From Pseudomonadota bacterium (GTDB taxonomy: Bacteria; Pseudomonadota; Gammaproteobacteria; Steroidobacterales; Steroidobacteraceae): a DNA stretch of 64,000 bases. Location: contig JAEWBG010000085.1 in NCBI GenBank assembly GCA_023391335.1, forward strand, positions 18,675 to 82,674, in the 5' to 3' direction. Positions 41,597 through 50,700 of this stretch are shown in pieces. How positions within the stretch are numbered: the stretch's first letter is position 1; each line of letters opens with the position of its first letter. A model generated the notes under the pieces. It searched no databases, was not told where the DNA came from, and saw nothing but the letters and a program-made list of their open reading frames with translations. The position numbers were made by a program, and so were the translations under genes.

Positions 41597-42747
41597 CACA
41601 TCACCGTCAACGACATGAAGCCCGCAGAGAATCGTCCGCTCTCGGGCACGAAGCACAGCAGGCGTTCGCCGCTGCGCAAGCGGCCGGAGCTCGCCAGTTC
41701 TTCGAGCATGAGATAGATCGATGCAGCACCGGTGTTGCCGCGCGTGGAGAGATTGGTGAACCAGCGTTCTTGCGGCAGATCGAACCCGATCGTACGCAGG
41801 CCTGCATACAGTCGGTCGCGGAAGAAATGCGACGAGTAGTGCGGCAGGAAGTATTGATAGTCGGATGCGCGCAAATGTCGCTTGGCCATCAAGGCCCGCA
41901 ATGGCCGCTCGGCCGCGAAGTGCACGATGTTTTCGTTGAGCAGTTTGACGTCCTGCTTCAAGGTCATGGCGCCGCGTTCGTTGCGTTCGTGCGGGCTCAT
42001 TCGTGCCCAGCCTTGCAGCGTGCCGGTCTCGTTCTTCACCGCACCGGCATACATGCAAGCCGGCAATTCGCCCGCGTAAGAAAACAGCTCGATCCAATCG
42101 ATGCGTAGATTGAGCGCGTTCGCACGAGGCTGAGGTTCGATCAACACAGCGCCCGCGCCGTCGGAGAGCATCCAGCGCAGGAAATCTTGTTCGAACGCGA
42201 GTTCAGGCTGTTCTTCGAGCAGCGCGGCGTTCTGTTCGAACTGGCTGCCGTAATTGTGCGCGGCCAGCAACGCCGAGGGCAGCTCCGAACCCGACGCAAT
42301 CGCGTTCGCGCGATCGCCAGTCGCAACACTGAGTTGTGCGTAACGCAAAGCGGTCAAGCCGCTGAGGCAAATGCCCGCGGTCGCGACCAAGTCGAGCGAA
42401 TGAAGTTGCAACTCACCGTGCACCATCGCTGCGTGATTCGGCATGATCTGATCGCCCATGGAGGTGCCGCACGCGAGACACTCCAGTGAATCCAGATCGA
42501 AACCATTGCCGGCTACGCGACGGATGGCTTCGGCAGTCAGGCTCGCATTCGTGTGCGTCGGTGAGAGGGTCGTCGGATTGATCGCGTAGTAACGCGTTCG
42601 GATGCCGTTGCTGCGCAAGATGAGACGCCGTGCGCGCGAAGGCCGCTCGCCCACTTGGCCGAGAATCCGCTCCATGTCGTCATTGCCGACGGGATCGTTG
42701 GGTAGAAACGCAGCGACGTGCGTGATGTAAACCGGGCGCGCACTCAT
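41596..42747 (-). CDS. KAS III-like ketosynthase, DarB-type
   Basis: 383 aa. The FabH-type triad is complete: Cys127 in ATAGICLSGLTALRYA, His303 in FLPHYSSH, Asn338 in STRGNTGAASIYLML. The adjacent DarA-like gene and the length fit DarB, the ketosynthase known to join two acyl thioesters into 1,3-cyclohexanediones that become dialkylresorcinols. Other KAS III roles are possible. It overlaps the DarA-like gene by 4 bases and the next gene by 1 base, so the reverse arm is translated as a unit. Confidence 0.85.
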   Translation of the reverse strand: MSARPVYITHVAAFLPNDPVGNDDMERILGQVGERPSRARRLILRSNGIRTRYYAINPTTLSPTHTNASLTAEAIRRVAGNGFDLDSLECLACGTSMGDQIMPNHAAMVHGELQLHSLDLVATAGICLSGLTALRYAQLSVATGDRANAIASGSELPSALLAAHNYGSQFEQNAALLEEQPELAFEQDFLRWMLSDGAGAVLIEPQPRANALNLRIDWIELFSYAGELPACMYAGAVKNETGTLQGWARMSPHERNERGAMTLKQDVKLLNENIVHFAAERPLRALMAKRHLRASDYQYFLPHYSSHFFRDRLYAGLRTIGFDLPQERWFTNLSTRGNTGAASIYLMLEELASSGRLRSGERLLCFVPESGRFSAGFMSLTVM

Positions 42748-43703
42748 GAGCCGCTGGCCATGCTGTGACGCAAGTGATCGGCTTCGCCGGAAGGCGCCGC
42801 GAAATACTGTCGCTGTGCTTCGATGCGCGATTTAGTGATCGGGTGCAAAGCACGGCGGATGAGAGCGCTCAGAGGCACCACCGTCACAATCAGGCAGATC
42901 AAGAACACGATGTAGATGCCCAGCACAATTCGGCGCAGCGGATTCGTCGGTCCACCGCATGCGCGGAGCAAGGCGCCCCAGGCGCGGAAGCTGCGCCGAC
43001 CCACGGCTTCGGATGCGATGAGGTGTTCGGTGATTTTTACGGCGCCGAGGCCAGCAAAGAACGACGAGTCATTTTGCTCGCTGCGCCCCGGGAGTTGATC
43101 TGTAATCGCGCGCCCGAATCGAGATGCCGCGGCAATCTCGGTGGGTGCGATGCCCGCGGCAGGAATGCGGCCACCGAGGAACGGTCCGCGACGGCCAGTA
43201 AGCATCCACAACGGCGTTGAGATGAACGTCGCCGCCATGTGAGTCGCATCGGTGAAGACGACGTTGTCGACGAGCCGCGCGCCGAGGCGTTGCAAGTGCA
43301 GCTTCATGCGTTCTTGCGCTTGCAGCCACATGTTGCGGCAGCCGATGACGGTGATCACTCGGCGGTTTTTCAGGAGTTGCTTCGCCTGCTCGCTTTGCAA
43401 GAAGGCCATCATCGGCATCGACGGCGAAAGAAACCAAACCTGATAGGCAAGAATCACGAGGTCGAAGTCGCTATTGCTGCCGACGTCCAGTGGCTCGATC
43501 GGGTCGGGGAGTTCGGCGACCGTTTCGGGGAACGTGCTGAAGAACTGCCAGAAGGGCCACGGGAATGGGTACGCACGACGCGGCTTGATCTGCGCCGTGA
43601 CCACTTCGAAATCTTCGCGCGCAGTCAGTGGCGCGGTGATCGACGAAACGATCTCGCGCAGCTGACCCGTCTGCGAATAGTAGACAACCAAAATCCGTTG
43701 CAT
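42744..43703 (-). CDS. DarA-like flavodoxin-fold protein with C-terminal TM
   Basis: 319 aa, first gene of the reverse arm. The FMN loop is VVYYSQTGQLRE, and the strand-loop VILAYQVWFLSPSMPMMAFL fits the flavin site. After the flavodoxin-like core comes a membrane helix at residues 259-282 and a short basic tail. In dialkylresorcinol pathways DarA aromatises the cyclohexanedione made by DarB. The membrane anchor suits a lipid-like substrate. No clear Shine-Dalgarno is seen before the ATG. Confidence 0.8.
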   Translation of the reverse strand: MQRILVVYYSQTGQLREIVSSITAPLTAREDFEVVTAQIKPRRAYPFPWPFWQFFSTFPETVAELPDPIEPLDVGSNSDFDLVILAYQVWFLSPSMPMMAFLQSEQAKQLLKNRRVITVIGCRNMWLQAQERMKLHLQRLGARLVDNVVFTDATHMAATFISTPLWMLTGRRGPFLGGRIPAAGIAPTEIAAASRFGRAITDQLPGRSEQNDSSFFAGLGAVKITEHLIASEAVGRRSFRAWGALLRACGGPTNPLRRIVLGIYIVFLICLIVTVVPLSALIRRALHPITKSRIEAQRQYFAAPSGEADHLRHSMASGS

Positions 43704-43874
43704 GCTGCTGATGCGCTCAGTTCGGCGCCATGTATGGTCGGCGCTGTTCGTTATCCCGCTGTGGCAATGGCTCCCGCTCCATTGCGGGGCGGATTATTGC
43801 ATATCACTTTAGGCGGATTCGCACTAAGCGCGTCACTGATTTCCAGCAAGATCGGCCGGAAAAGCCGCGCTCGT

Positions 43875-43900
43875 CAGACGATTACTGCAGCAATCGTCTG
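43875..43900 (-). terminator. Hairpin downstream of the second xylanase gene
   Basis: CAGACGATT / AATCGTCTG, 9-bp perfect arms, 8-base loop, 28 bp past the xylanase stop on the reverse strand. A CTTTTCC run follows about 10 bases later. It should separate the xylanase transcript from the DarA-led arm downstream. Confidence 0.65.
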
Positions 43901-43928
43901 ATGCGCAGCAGAGCGTTTGTGCCGCGAA

Positions 43929-45119
43929 TTACCGTGCCGACGTTCCGTGCGGCACTTCCAGCACTGCCGCGAGTGCAGGTTTCGGTTGGCGATTGCGATC
44001 GAATAGCAGCGGATAGTTGGTGCGGTTCGGAATCGGATAGCCGTTCTTCCACGACATGCCATCGTGCACGCCCCACAGCGTCACGCGATCGATCACGTTG
44101 CGTTTGCGATAGAAGAGCCGAAACAGCTCCGCATATCGAGCAGTCAATTGCTGTTGGACTGCATCGGGCAGTCCATTTCGATACGGATCCAAGAAGCGCT
44201 TGAACTCAGGTAACTGGAATTGTTTGTGTTGGAAGGCGGTGCCGATGACCTGACCTTCCTTCGTGAACGGCAACACATCGACATCCAATTCCGTGATCAT
44301 CACCTTTACGCCGAGCGCGGCGAACGCGTCGATCGAATCCTCGATGTCCTTCAGGCTCGGGTAATCCAGTCCCCAATGTGCCTGCATGCCGATGCCATCG
44401 ACACGAATGCCCGCAGCCTTGAGCATCTTCACCATGCGTACGATGCCGGCGCGTTTTTCGGGACGCCATGTGTTGAAGTCGTTGTAGTACAGCTCTGCAT
44501 CCGGCGCGGACTCGCTGGCGAATTTGAACGCGAGTCGGACGAGTTCGTCGCCATCGCCGATCGCATTCACCCAATTCGTGGATCGATAGCTGCCGTCCTC
44601 ATCGATCACTTCGTTCACGACGTCCCAGGCTTTCACGTGGCCCACATAGCGGCCCGCGACAGATTGAATGTGCTGACGCATGCGTGCGACCTGCGCATCG
44701 TGGCTGTTGGGGTTGCCTTCCGCATCGGTGAAGAACCAATCGGGCACTTGGTTGTGCCAAATGAGCGTGTGGCCGACGATGAACATGTGGTGCTGCTCGC
44801 CGAAAGCCACCACCGCATCGGCTTGCGAGAAATCGTCGACGCCGGGCTTGGGGTGAACGACGGCCGCCTTCATCGCGTTTTCGGGCGTGATCGCATTGAA
44901 ATGCTGAGCAATGAGGCGCGCGGTGCTCTCATCTCTGCCCGATACGACAAAGCCATTGACGGCAGTGCCGATCTTGAATGCGCCTGAGTAGGCATCCTTC
45001 AAACTCACTGCTGCCGAAGGCGTCGGGGTGCGCTCAGCTGAAATGTGGGTCTTGCAGGCGACCACGCAGAGGGAGGCAACGGCTACGGCAAGAATCGCGG
45101 CTGTTTTTTGAATTCTCAT
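43929..45119 (-). CDS. GH10 endo-1,4-beta-xylanase, lipoprotein (second copy)
   Basis: 396 aa from the ATG beginning MRIQKTAAIL; a longer in-frame start exists at 45155 and beyond. Lipobox CVVAC (Cys22), short linker, then GH10: Glu170 in DVVNEVID (acid/base), Glu277 in VMITELDVDV (nucleophile), HTLIWH and TPENAMKA. It is clearly related to but distinct from the other GH10 protein (no poly-Gly linker). It diverges from the transglycosylase gene. Likely role: xylan cleavage at the cell surface. Confidence 0.93.
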   Translation of the reverse strand: MRIQKTAAILAVAVASLCVVACKTHISAERTPTPSAAVSLKDAYSGAFKIGTAVNGFVVSGRDESTARLIAQHFNAITPENAMKAAVVHPKPGVDDFSQADAVVAFGEQHHMFIVGHTLIWHNQVPDWFFTDAEGNPNSHDAQVARMRQHIQSVAGRYVGHVKAWDVVNEVIDEDGSYRSTNWVNAIGDGDELVRLAFKFASESAPDAELYYNDFNTWRPEKRAGIVRMVKMLKAAGIRVDGIGMQAHWGLDYPSLKDIEDSIDAFAALGVKVMITELDVDVLPFTKEGQVIGTAFQHKQFQLPEFKRFLDPYRNGLPDAVQQQLTARYAELFRLFYRKRNVIDRVTLWGVHDGMSWKNGYPIPNRTNYPLLFDRNRQPKPALAAVLEVPHGTSAR

Positions 45120-45346
45120 CGGCTTCGGTCCAGTTTCGGGTTCGCAGGTGCGCATGATGTATTCGCTGCGATGTCTGCTGCTGCAAAGAATCGCGTTTGC
45201 GTGGGCGTTGCGCGCGATGTCGATCCAACTCAGCGCCACTCGCGCGGGGTGTGATGCAAGTAGTTGAGTTGCTGCCCCGGTTTTACATAGTCTTGCCGCA
45301 ACTCGAAAGCCCGCTGGCTTTCCGTCCACATACCTCGATTTTCGTC

Positions 45347-47509
45347 ATGCTCATGGTTCACCGCACTCGTTCTCGGGTTGTCTTCCTTATCGCTTGCTTG
45401 CTGGTTTTGCCCTGGCCGGCCTTTGCTGTCACGGGCAATCCGTTCGTGCGCCCCGCGGAGCTCGAAAAGGACATCGCCTTCTGGCGACGCATCTACACGG
45501 AAGTCACGACAGATGGCGGCCTGATCCACGATCCCGAAAATCTGAACATCGTGTACGAGGTCTTGAAGTTCCCGGCCGACATGGCGCCGCGAAGCCGTGC
45601 CAAGAAGATCGAAGAGGCCAAACAGAAATATGCGCGCATCCTGGATCGGATTGCGACCGGCGCAAAAGACCTGAGCGAGGAAGAACTGCGTGTTGCGGCG
45701 CTGTGGCCGAAGGGCACGAGTCGCTCGCGTTTCGAACAGGCATCCGAGGAAGTCCGGTTCCAACTCGGGCAGGCGGACCGATTCAAAGAAGGCTTAATTC
45801 GCTCCGGCGCGTGGCGCGATCACATCGCGGCGAAGTTCGTTTCGATGGGCTTGCCGAAGGAGCTCTCGGCGCTGCCGCACGTGGAATCGTCCTTCAACAC
45901 TTACGCGTATTCCAAAGTGGGTGCCGCAGGAATGTGGCAGTTCATGCGCGGCACGGGTCGGCGCTTCTTACGCATCGATAACACGGTCGATGAGCGGCTC
46001 GATCCCTACCGTGCGACAGAAGCGGCGGGGCGTTTCCTCGAGCAGAACTACATCGTGCTCGGCAGTTGGCCATTGGCTTTGACCGCCTACAACCACGGCA
46101 CTGCGGGCATGCGCCGCGCGAAGGAACAACTTGGCACCGATGACATCGCCGTCATCGTTCGCAAATACAACAGTCGCAGCTTCGGTTTTGCTTCGCGTAA
46201 TTTTTATGTGGCGTTCTTGGCCGCGTTAGAGATCGATAGCGACCCAGAGAAATATTTCGGCTCGATTCGGCGCAATCCGGTCGACGACAGTCACCTGCTG
46301 CCGCTGCCGAACTTCATGCCGGCGAGCCGGCTGGCCTCGCTGCTCGATCTCGATCGCGACGAGTTGAAGCGTTTGAATCCCTCGTTGTTGCCGTCGGTGT
46401 GGAGCGGGGCGCGTTACATCCCTAAAGGTTTCAACCTGCGTGTGCCTTCCGCGCTCGATCTGACGGCCGCGCTCAACAAAATCAACCAGGGCGGCATTGC
46501 GATGACGGCGCAGGTTCCTGAAACACAGCACCGCGTCGCAAGGGGAGAGTCGTTGTCCACGATTGCGAGCCGATATGGGATCAGCGTTGGCGCGTTGGCG
46601 GATGCGAATAATTTGGGCAAGCCATATCGGATTCGCGCTGGCCAAGTGCTTACCTTGCCGGGCAAAGCCGGTGCGCCGCCTGCGATCGTGGTGGCTCAGA
46701 TCGAAAAGCCTGCGCCGGAGCCAACGCCTCCGAGCGGGGTCGTTGGCACACAACGATACGTGGTTAAGCGCGGCGATACTCTGGGCAAGATCGCTACACG
46801 CAACGGCATGACTGAAGAGCAGTTGATGGCGCTCAACGACATCCGTAATCGCAATTTCGTGTACGAGGGCCAAGTGCTCGCGTTGGCGCAATCCGCGCGC
46901 GCTGCACCGCCGGTTGAGTCGACGGTACCGGTCGAGAGCGCGGCGCCGCCGCCGGCCGAACCCACTGTGCTTGCGGAAGCCGAAGAGCCTGTGTCAGAGC
47001 ACGATGCGGAAGCGGAGGGCCCTTCGCTGGTGCCCGGTACGCAAGCGGCTGCGTCGGCGGATCCAAGCGATTACTCGGTGCGCGAGGACGATACGATCGA
47101 GGTGCAAGCGACCGAAACCTTGGGACACTACGCGGAGTGGCTCAATATGCGCGCAAGCCAGCTGCGCAAGATCAATCGCATGTCGTTTGCGACCCCGGTC
47201 GTCGTCGGCCATCGCATTAAGCTGGATTTTTCCAAATCGACGCGCGATCAGTTCGAGGCGCAGCGTGTCGAATATCATCGCCAGTTGCAGGAAGCGTTCT
47301 TCGCCCAATTTCGCATCAAGGGTGACGAGACGCATGTGGTGAAAGCAGGCGAATCGGTGTGGGTGCTGGCGCAACAGCGATACAACGTGCCGATTTGGCT
47401 GCTGCGCCAGTACAACCCTGACACGGACTTGGGTTCGCTACGGCCCGGTACCAAACTAGTCATTCCTTTGGTTGAGGCAACTGCAGCCACAGACGCGGGA
47501 AGCACGTGA
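45347..47509 (+). CDS. MltD-like lytic transglycosylase with LysM repeats
   Basis: 720 aa from ATG 45347 (ATG 45353 also possible). Signal peptide about 1-27. The SLT domain has catalytic Glu180 in LPHVESSFNTYA and GAAGMWQFMRGTGR. LysM domains lie at about 394-438, 470-514 and 663-707, with a diverged LysM-like segment at 576-627 after a Pro/Glu-rich spacer. E. coli MltD has two LysM repeats, so this is longer. It cleaves peptidoglycan glycan strands. The stop overlaps the next gene's start (GTGA). Confidence 0.94.
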   Translation: MLMVHRTRSRVVFLIACLLVLPWPAFAVTGNPFVRPAELEKDIAFWRRIYTEVTTDGGLIHDPENLNIVYEVLKFPADMAPRSRAKKIEEAKQKYARILDRIATGAKDLSEEELRVAALWPKGTSRSRFEQASEEVRFQLGQADRFKEGLIRSGAWRDHIAAKFVSMGLPKELSALPHVESSFNTYAYSKVGAAGMWQFMRGTGRRFLRIDNTVDERLDPYRATEAAGRFLEQNYIVLGSWPLALTAYNHGTAGMRRAKEQLGTDDIAVIVRKYNSRSFGFASRNFYVAFLAALEIDSDPEKYFGSIRRNPVDDSHLLPLPNFMPASRLASLLDLDRDELKRLNPSLLPSVWSGARYIPKGFNLRVPSALDLTAALNKINQGGIAMTAQVPETQHRVARGESLSTIASRYGISVGALADANNLGKPYRIRAGQVLTLPGKAGAPPAIVVAQIEKPAPEPTPPSGVVGTQRYVVKRGDTLGKIATRNGMTEEQLMALNDIRNRNFVYEGQVLALAQSARAAPPVESTVPVESAAPPPAEPTVLAEAEEPVSEHDAEAEGPSLVPGTQAAASADPSDYSVREDDTIEVQATETLGHYAEWLNMRASQLRKINRMSFATPVVVGHRIKLDFSKSTRDQFEAQRVEYHRQLQEAFFAQFRIKGDETHVVKAGESVWVLAQQRYNVPIWLLRQYNPDTDLGSLRPGTKLVIPLVEATAATDAGST

Positions 47510-47886
47510 GACTTGCATCGACATCGATTGTTCTAGCGATCGCTCTAGGACTGGCGGCGTGCATGACGCAGCAGGCATACGAGGGCGCGAAGTTGCCGGG
47601 CGATCAAGTGGCACACATCGCGGGGGACCTGCGCGTAACCGCCGGCGCGCCGCTCACGCTCATTCTGCGGCAGGTCGATGGGAAGACGTTGAGCGTCGGG
47701 CAGAGCTCGGTCGACGTGCTGCCAGGTACGCATCAATTGCTGGTCGATTGCCAAATCGCGGAGACCAAAGCGACTTCGCGTCACGCCATCACTGTCGAGG
47801 TGTACGCGGGCGTCAAATATCGTCTGGTTGCGGAGACAGCGCCGGGGCTGCGTGGATGCAATGAGGTTGCGTTGGTTGAGCGATAG
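47506..47886 (+). CDS. Small lipoprotein with beta-rich domain
   Basis: 126 aa, GTG start overlapping the transglycosylase stop. Lipobox GLAAC (Cys19). The rest is a beta-sandwich-like pattern: AGAPLTLILRQVDGKTLSVG, VDVLPGTHQLLVDC, AITVEVYAGVKYRLVAE, similar in style to small secreted PEGA-like or chaperone-like domains. Two further Cys (in VDC and GLRGC) may pair. No named family is certain. Position between two peptidoglycan enzymes suggests an envelope role. Confidence 0.78.
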   Translation: MRLASTSIVLAIALGLAACMTQQAYEGAKLPGDQVAHIAGDLRVTAGAPLTLILRQVDGKTLSVGQSSVDVLPGTHQLLVDCQIAETKATSRHAITVEVYAGVKYRLVAETAPGLRGCNEVALVER

Positions 47887-48028
47887 CCTTAGCACCGGTG
47901 GCGAGCGCTGAATCCGTGAATCTCATCCCAACATGCAGGCTCTTCGCTTCCCAAGCGCCGATCTCGTAGCTAAACATAAGCAAGCTATACTGCGCGGGTT
48001 CCACTTTGTGACAGACCATCTATCGAGC

Positions 48029-48571
48029 ATGTGGCGAACAGTTTCTGCAGCGGTGGCGCTGCTGTGCCTTTGCAGTGTCCCGGCGTATCCGGACACTCAG
48101 TTGTCCTCGTCGGGCCTGGTGTCCTCGAGTGTGGATGCAGCGTTGCCGCTTGCCGATCAGGTCGTGGTCAAAAAGGGCGAACGCAAGCTGTACTTGCTGA
48201 ACCACGGCACAGTCTTGCGCACTTATAAGATTGCACTCGGCGCGCGGCCCGAAGGGCATAAGCAGTTCGAGGGCGATTATCGGACACCCGAGGGTAAGTA
48301 CCGGCTGACGCGTCGCAACCCGAACAGCGACTATTTCCTCTCCATTCAAATTAGCTACCCCAATGACCAGGACCTCGCTCGGGCACGGCGCATGGGCGTG
48401 AGTCCCGGCGGCTCGATCATGATCCATGGCCAACCGAACACTCCGCGCAAGTCGAGGGACTACTACTCCAACGTCGATTGGACCGAGGGCTGCATTGCTG
48501 TTTCGAATTCAGACATGGTTGAGATCTGGTTGATGACTCCGCCCGATACGCCCATCGAGATTCAACCGTGA
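48029..48571 (+). CDS. L,D-transpeptidase (YkuD family)
   Basis: 180 aa from ATG 48029; GTG 48008 is an in-frame alternative. A signal peptide (about 1-22) precedes a YkuD domain: VVVKKGERKLYLLNHGTVL, DYRTPEGKYRLTRRN, SIMIHGQP with the catalytic His, and DWTEGCIAVSNSDM with the catalytic Cys. It cross-links peptidoglycan 3-3 or attaches lipoproteins in the periplasm. It sits in the same strand run as the LysM transglycosylase. The stop overlaps the PpnN start (GTGA). Confidence 0.93.
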   Translation: MWRTVSAAVALLCLCSVPAYPDTQLSSSGLVSSSVDAALPLADQVVVKKGERKLYLLNHGTVLRTYKIALGARPEGHKQFEGDYRTPEGKYRLTRRNPNSDYFLSIQISYPNDQDLARARRMGVSPGGSIMIHGQPNTPRKSRDYYSNVDWTEGCIAVSNSDMVEIWLMTPPDTPIEIQP

Positions 48572-49974
48572 CCGAAGCCCGCGCGTCTGCTTCGGTGACG
48601 CAAGTTGAAGCCGAAGATGTAGTCGATGCTCGTGTTTCTCCTCGAGGGAGCCTGGAAAACCTCTCGCAGCGCGAAGTTCAGCAGCTGCTGAATTCTGGCA
48701 ACACCGCTGTTTACGATCTTTTTCGCCGCTGTGCACTGGCGGTGCTCGCATCCGGTCTCGAATCCGACGACGTACGCGGTATCTTCGAGCGCTATAAAGA
48801 TTTTGAGATCCGGCTAGGCCGCCAAGCCTGGGGCATTAAACTTGAAGTGAAGAACGCGCCGGCGAGCGCGTTCGTAGATGGGCAGATGATTCGCGGCATC
48901 AAAGAACATCTGTTCGCGGTGCTTAGAGACATCGTCTATATCCACGATGCGATTCTTGGCAGCCAACGATTCGACCTGTCCGATTCGTTCAGCGTAACCA
49001 ACGCGGTCTACCACATCCTGCGAAATGCTCGTGTGCTCGAGCACAAGGGCCGGCCCGATCTGGTGGTGTGTTGGGGCGGACATTCGATCGGCCCGGCCGA
49101 ATACGATTACAGCAAGCGTGTCGGGTATGAACTTGGCTTGCGTGCGCTGAGTGTGTGCACCGGTTGCGGGCCGGGCGCGATGAAGGGCCCGATGAAGGGC
49201 GCCACCATCGGGCACTCGAAGCAACGCATTCGCGACGGCCGTTACATCGGGATGACCGAGCCCGGCATCATCGCCGCCGAGCCGCCGAATCCCATCGTCA
49301 ATCAGCTCGTGATCATGCCGGACATCGAAAAGCGCCTAGAGGCGTTCGTCCGTTGTGCGCATGCGATCATCGTGTTTCCTGGTGGCGCCGGCACCGCCGA
49401 AGAAATTCTCTACTTGCTCGGCATTTTGCTCGATCCCGCGAACCAGGATCAGCCGCTTCCCGTCGTGTTCACCGGACCGCCTTCGGCGGCCGAATATTTC
49501 GGCCAAATCGATCGCTTCATCGCAGCGACGCTCGGCGAAGCCGCGCAAAAGCGCTACAAGATCGTGATCGGCGATCCGGCCCAAGCGGCGCGCGAGGTGG
49601 CCAAAGGCATCGAAGGTATTCGTGACTTCCGGCGCGCAAAGAGCGATGCCTACAACTACAACTGGCTTCTGAAGATTCCCGCTGAGTTCCAGCGGCCATT
49701 CGAGCCCACGCATGAAGCGATGGCGAAGCTCGAGTTACACCGCGAACAAGAATCGCATTTGCTCGCGGCTAACCTGCGCCGTGCCTTCTCCGGCATCGTC
49801 GCTGGGAACGTCAAGGAACAGGGCATCCAAGCGATTGAGAAGCATGGCCCGTTTGAGCTCCATGGCGATAAGGCCGTCATGAAACTCATGGACGAGCTGC
49901 TCGCGGCCTTCGTGTCGCAGAAGCGGATGAAACTGGCGGGTGAATATCGCCCCTGCTATAGGCTCGTTGCATGA
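48568..49974 (+). CDS. ppnN: Nucleotide 5'-monophosphate nucleosidase PpnN
   Basis: 468 aa, matching E. coli PpnN (YgdH, about 454 aa) in length. The LOG-type core has TGCGPGAMKGPMKGA, VVCWGGHSIGP and the catalytic PGGAGTAEE (residues 271-279). An N-terminal domain and a C-terminal helical domain flank the core, as in PpnN, which binds (p)ppGpp. It splits AMP, GMP and pyrimidine monophosphates into base and ribose-5-phosphate. GTG start overlaps the transpeptidase stop by 4 bases; the stop overlaps the next start (ATGA). Confidence 0.93.
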   Translation: MTEARASASVTQVEAEDVVDARVSPRGSLENLSQREVQQLLNSGNTAVYDLFRRCALAVLASGLESDDVRGIFERYKDFEIRLGRQAWGIKLEVKNAPASAFVDGQMIRGIKEHLFAVLRDIVYIHDAILGSQRFDLSDSFSVTNAVYHILRNARVLEHKGRPDLVVCWGGHSIGPAEYDYSKRVGYELGLRALSVCTGCGPGAMKGPMKGATIGHSKQRIRDGRYIGMTEPGIIAAEPPNPIVNQLVIMPDIEKRLEAFVRCAHAIIVFPGGAGTAEEILYLLGILLDPANQDQPLPVVFTGPPSAAEYFGQIDRFIAATLGEAAQKRYKIVIGDPAQAAREVAKGIEGIRDFRRAKSDAYNYNWLLKIPAEFQRPFEPTHEAMAKLELHREQESHLLAANLRRAFSGIVAGNVKEQGIQAIEKHGPFELHGDKAVMKLMDELLAAFVSQKRMKLAGEYRPCYRLVA

Positions 49975-50699
49975 GCAAGCTCACGCTCACGTATCGCTTC
50001 ACCTTTCCGGATTCCAAAGAACGTGCGTTCACGCTGGAAATGGATCGCGATACGGCGGAGCTCACGCCGGTGGAATTGCCTGATCCGCCGGCCTGGACCG
50101 AACTCGGTTTCAATCAATGCACCGGGTGTCCATTCAATACCGCTGAAGTGCGCCACTGTCCCGCGGCCTTGCATCTGTCGCGCGTCATCTCGGGCTTCAC
50201 CGATTTGGTCTCGTACGACACCGTCCGAGTGACGGTGGAAAGCGAAGAACGTTCGGTCGTAGCCACACTCTCCGCACAGCAGGCGCTCGCCTCGCTGATG
50301 GGCTTAATCATGGCGTCGAGCGGCTGTCCGAAGACGGCCGTATTCCGACCGATGGCGCGCTTTCACTTGCCATTCTCGAGCGAAAGCGAAACGGCTTATC
50401 GGGTCGCAGCGATGTACTTAGTCGCACAGCACTTCGCCCAGCGCGATGGCCGTACGCCGGATCTCGCGCTCAACGATCTAGAGCGCGTCTATCGAGGCGT
50501 TCATGCCGTGAATCGCGGGATGGCGCAGCGCCTGCGCGCCGCCAGCCGTCAAGATGCGATCGTCAATGCGATCGTCCTTCTCGACGTCTATAGCAGCCTG
50601 GTTCCAGCGGCGATTCACGACATCCTGGATGAGATTAGGCCGGCGTTTGAGGCTTTGCTGCAGGCGGACGCAGCAAGCAGTGAGGAAGTGAGGAAGTGA
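49971..50699 (+). CDS. Uncharacterised Cys-motif protein coupled to ppnN
   Basis: 242 aa. N-terminal beta-rich region (LTLTYRFTFPDSKERAFTLE), then CTGCPFN and HCPAALHLSR, giving a CxxC-x(n)-C motif that could bind a metal, and a fourth Cys in SSGCPKT. The C-terminal half is helical with LARVYRGVHA-like and IVNAIVLLDVYSSLVP. No known family was recognised with certainty. The ATG overlaps the ppnN stop, so the two are co-translated. Last residues SSEEVRK repeat at the DNA level (GTGAGGAA twice). Confidence 0.75.
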   Translation: MSKLTLTYRFTFPDSKERAFTLEMDRDTAELTPVELPDPPAWTELGFNQCTGCPFNTAEVRHCPAALHLSRVISGFTDLVSYDTVRVTVESEERSVVATLSAQQALASLMGLIMASSGCPKTAVFRPMARFHLPFSSESETAYRVAAMYLVAQHFAQRDGRTPDLALNDLERVYRGVHAVNRGMAQRLRAASRQDAIVNAIVLLDVYSSLVPAAIHDILDEIRPAFEALLQADAASSEEVRK

Positions 50700-50700
50700 G

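Noticed and set aside
41192..42097. A 301-codon frame on the reverse strand covering the small cluster gene and much of the KAS III gene
   Set aside because: The upstream two thirds lie out of frame inside the KAS III gene, which has a full catalytic triad. The coupled ATG at 41596 explains the real protein.
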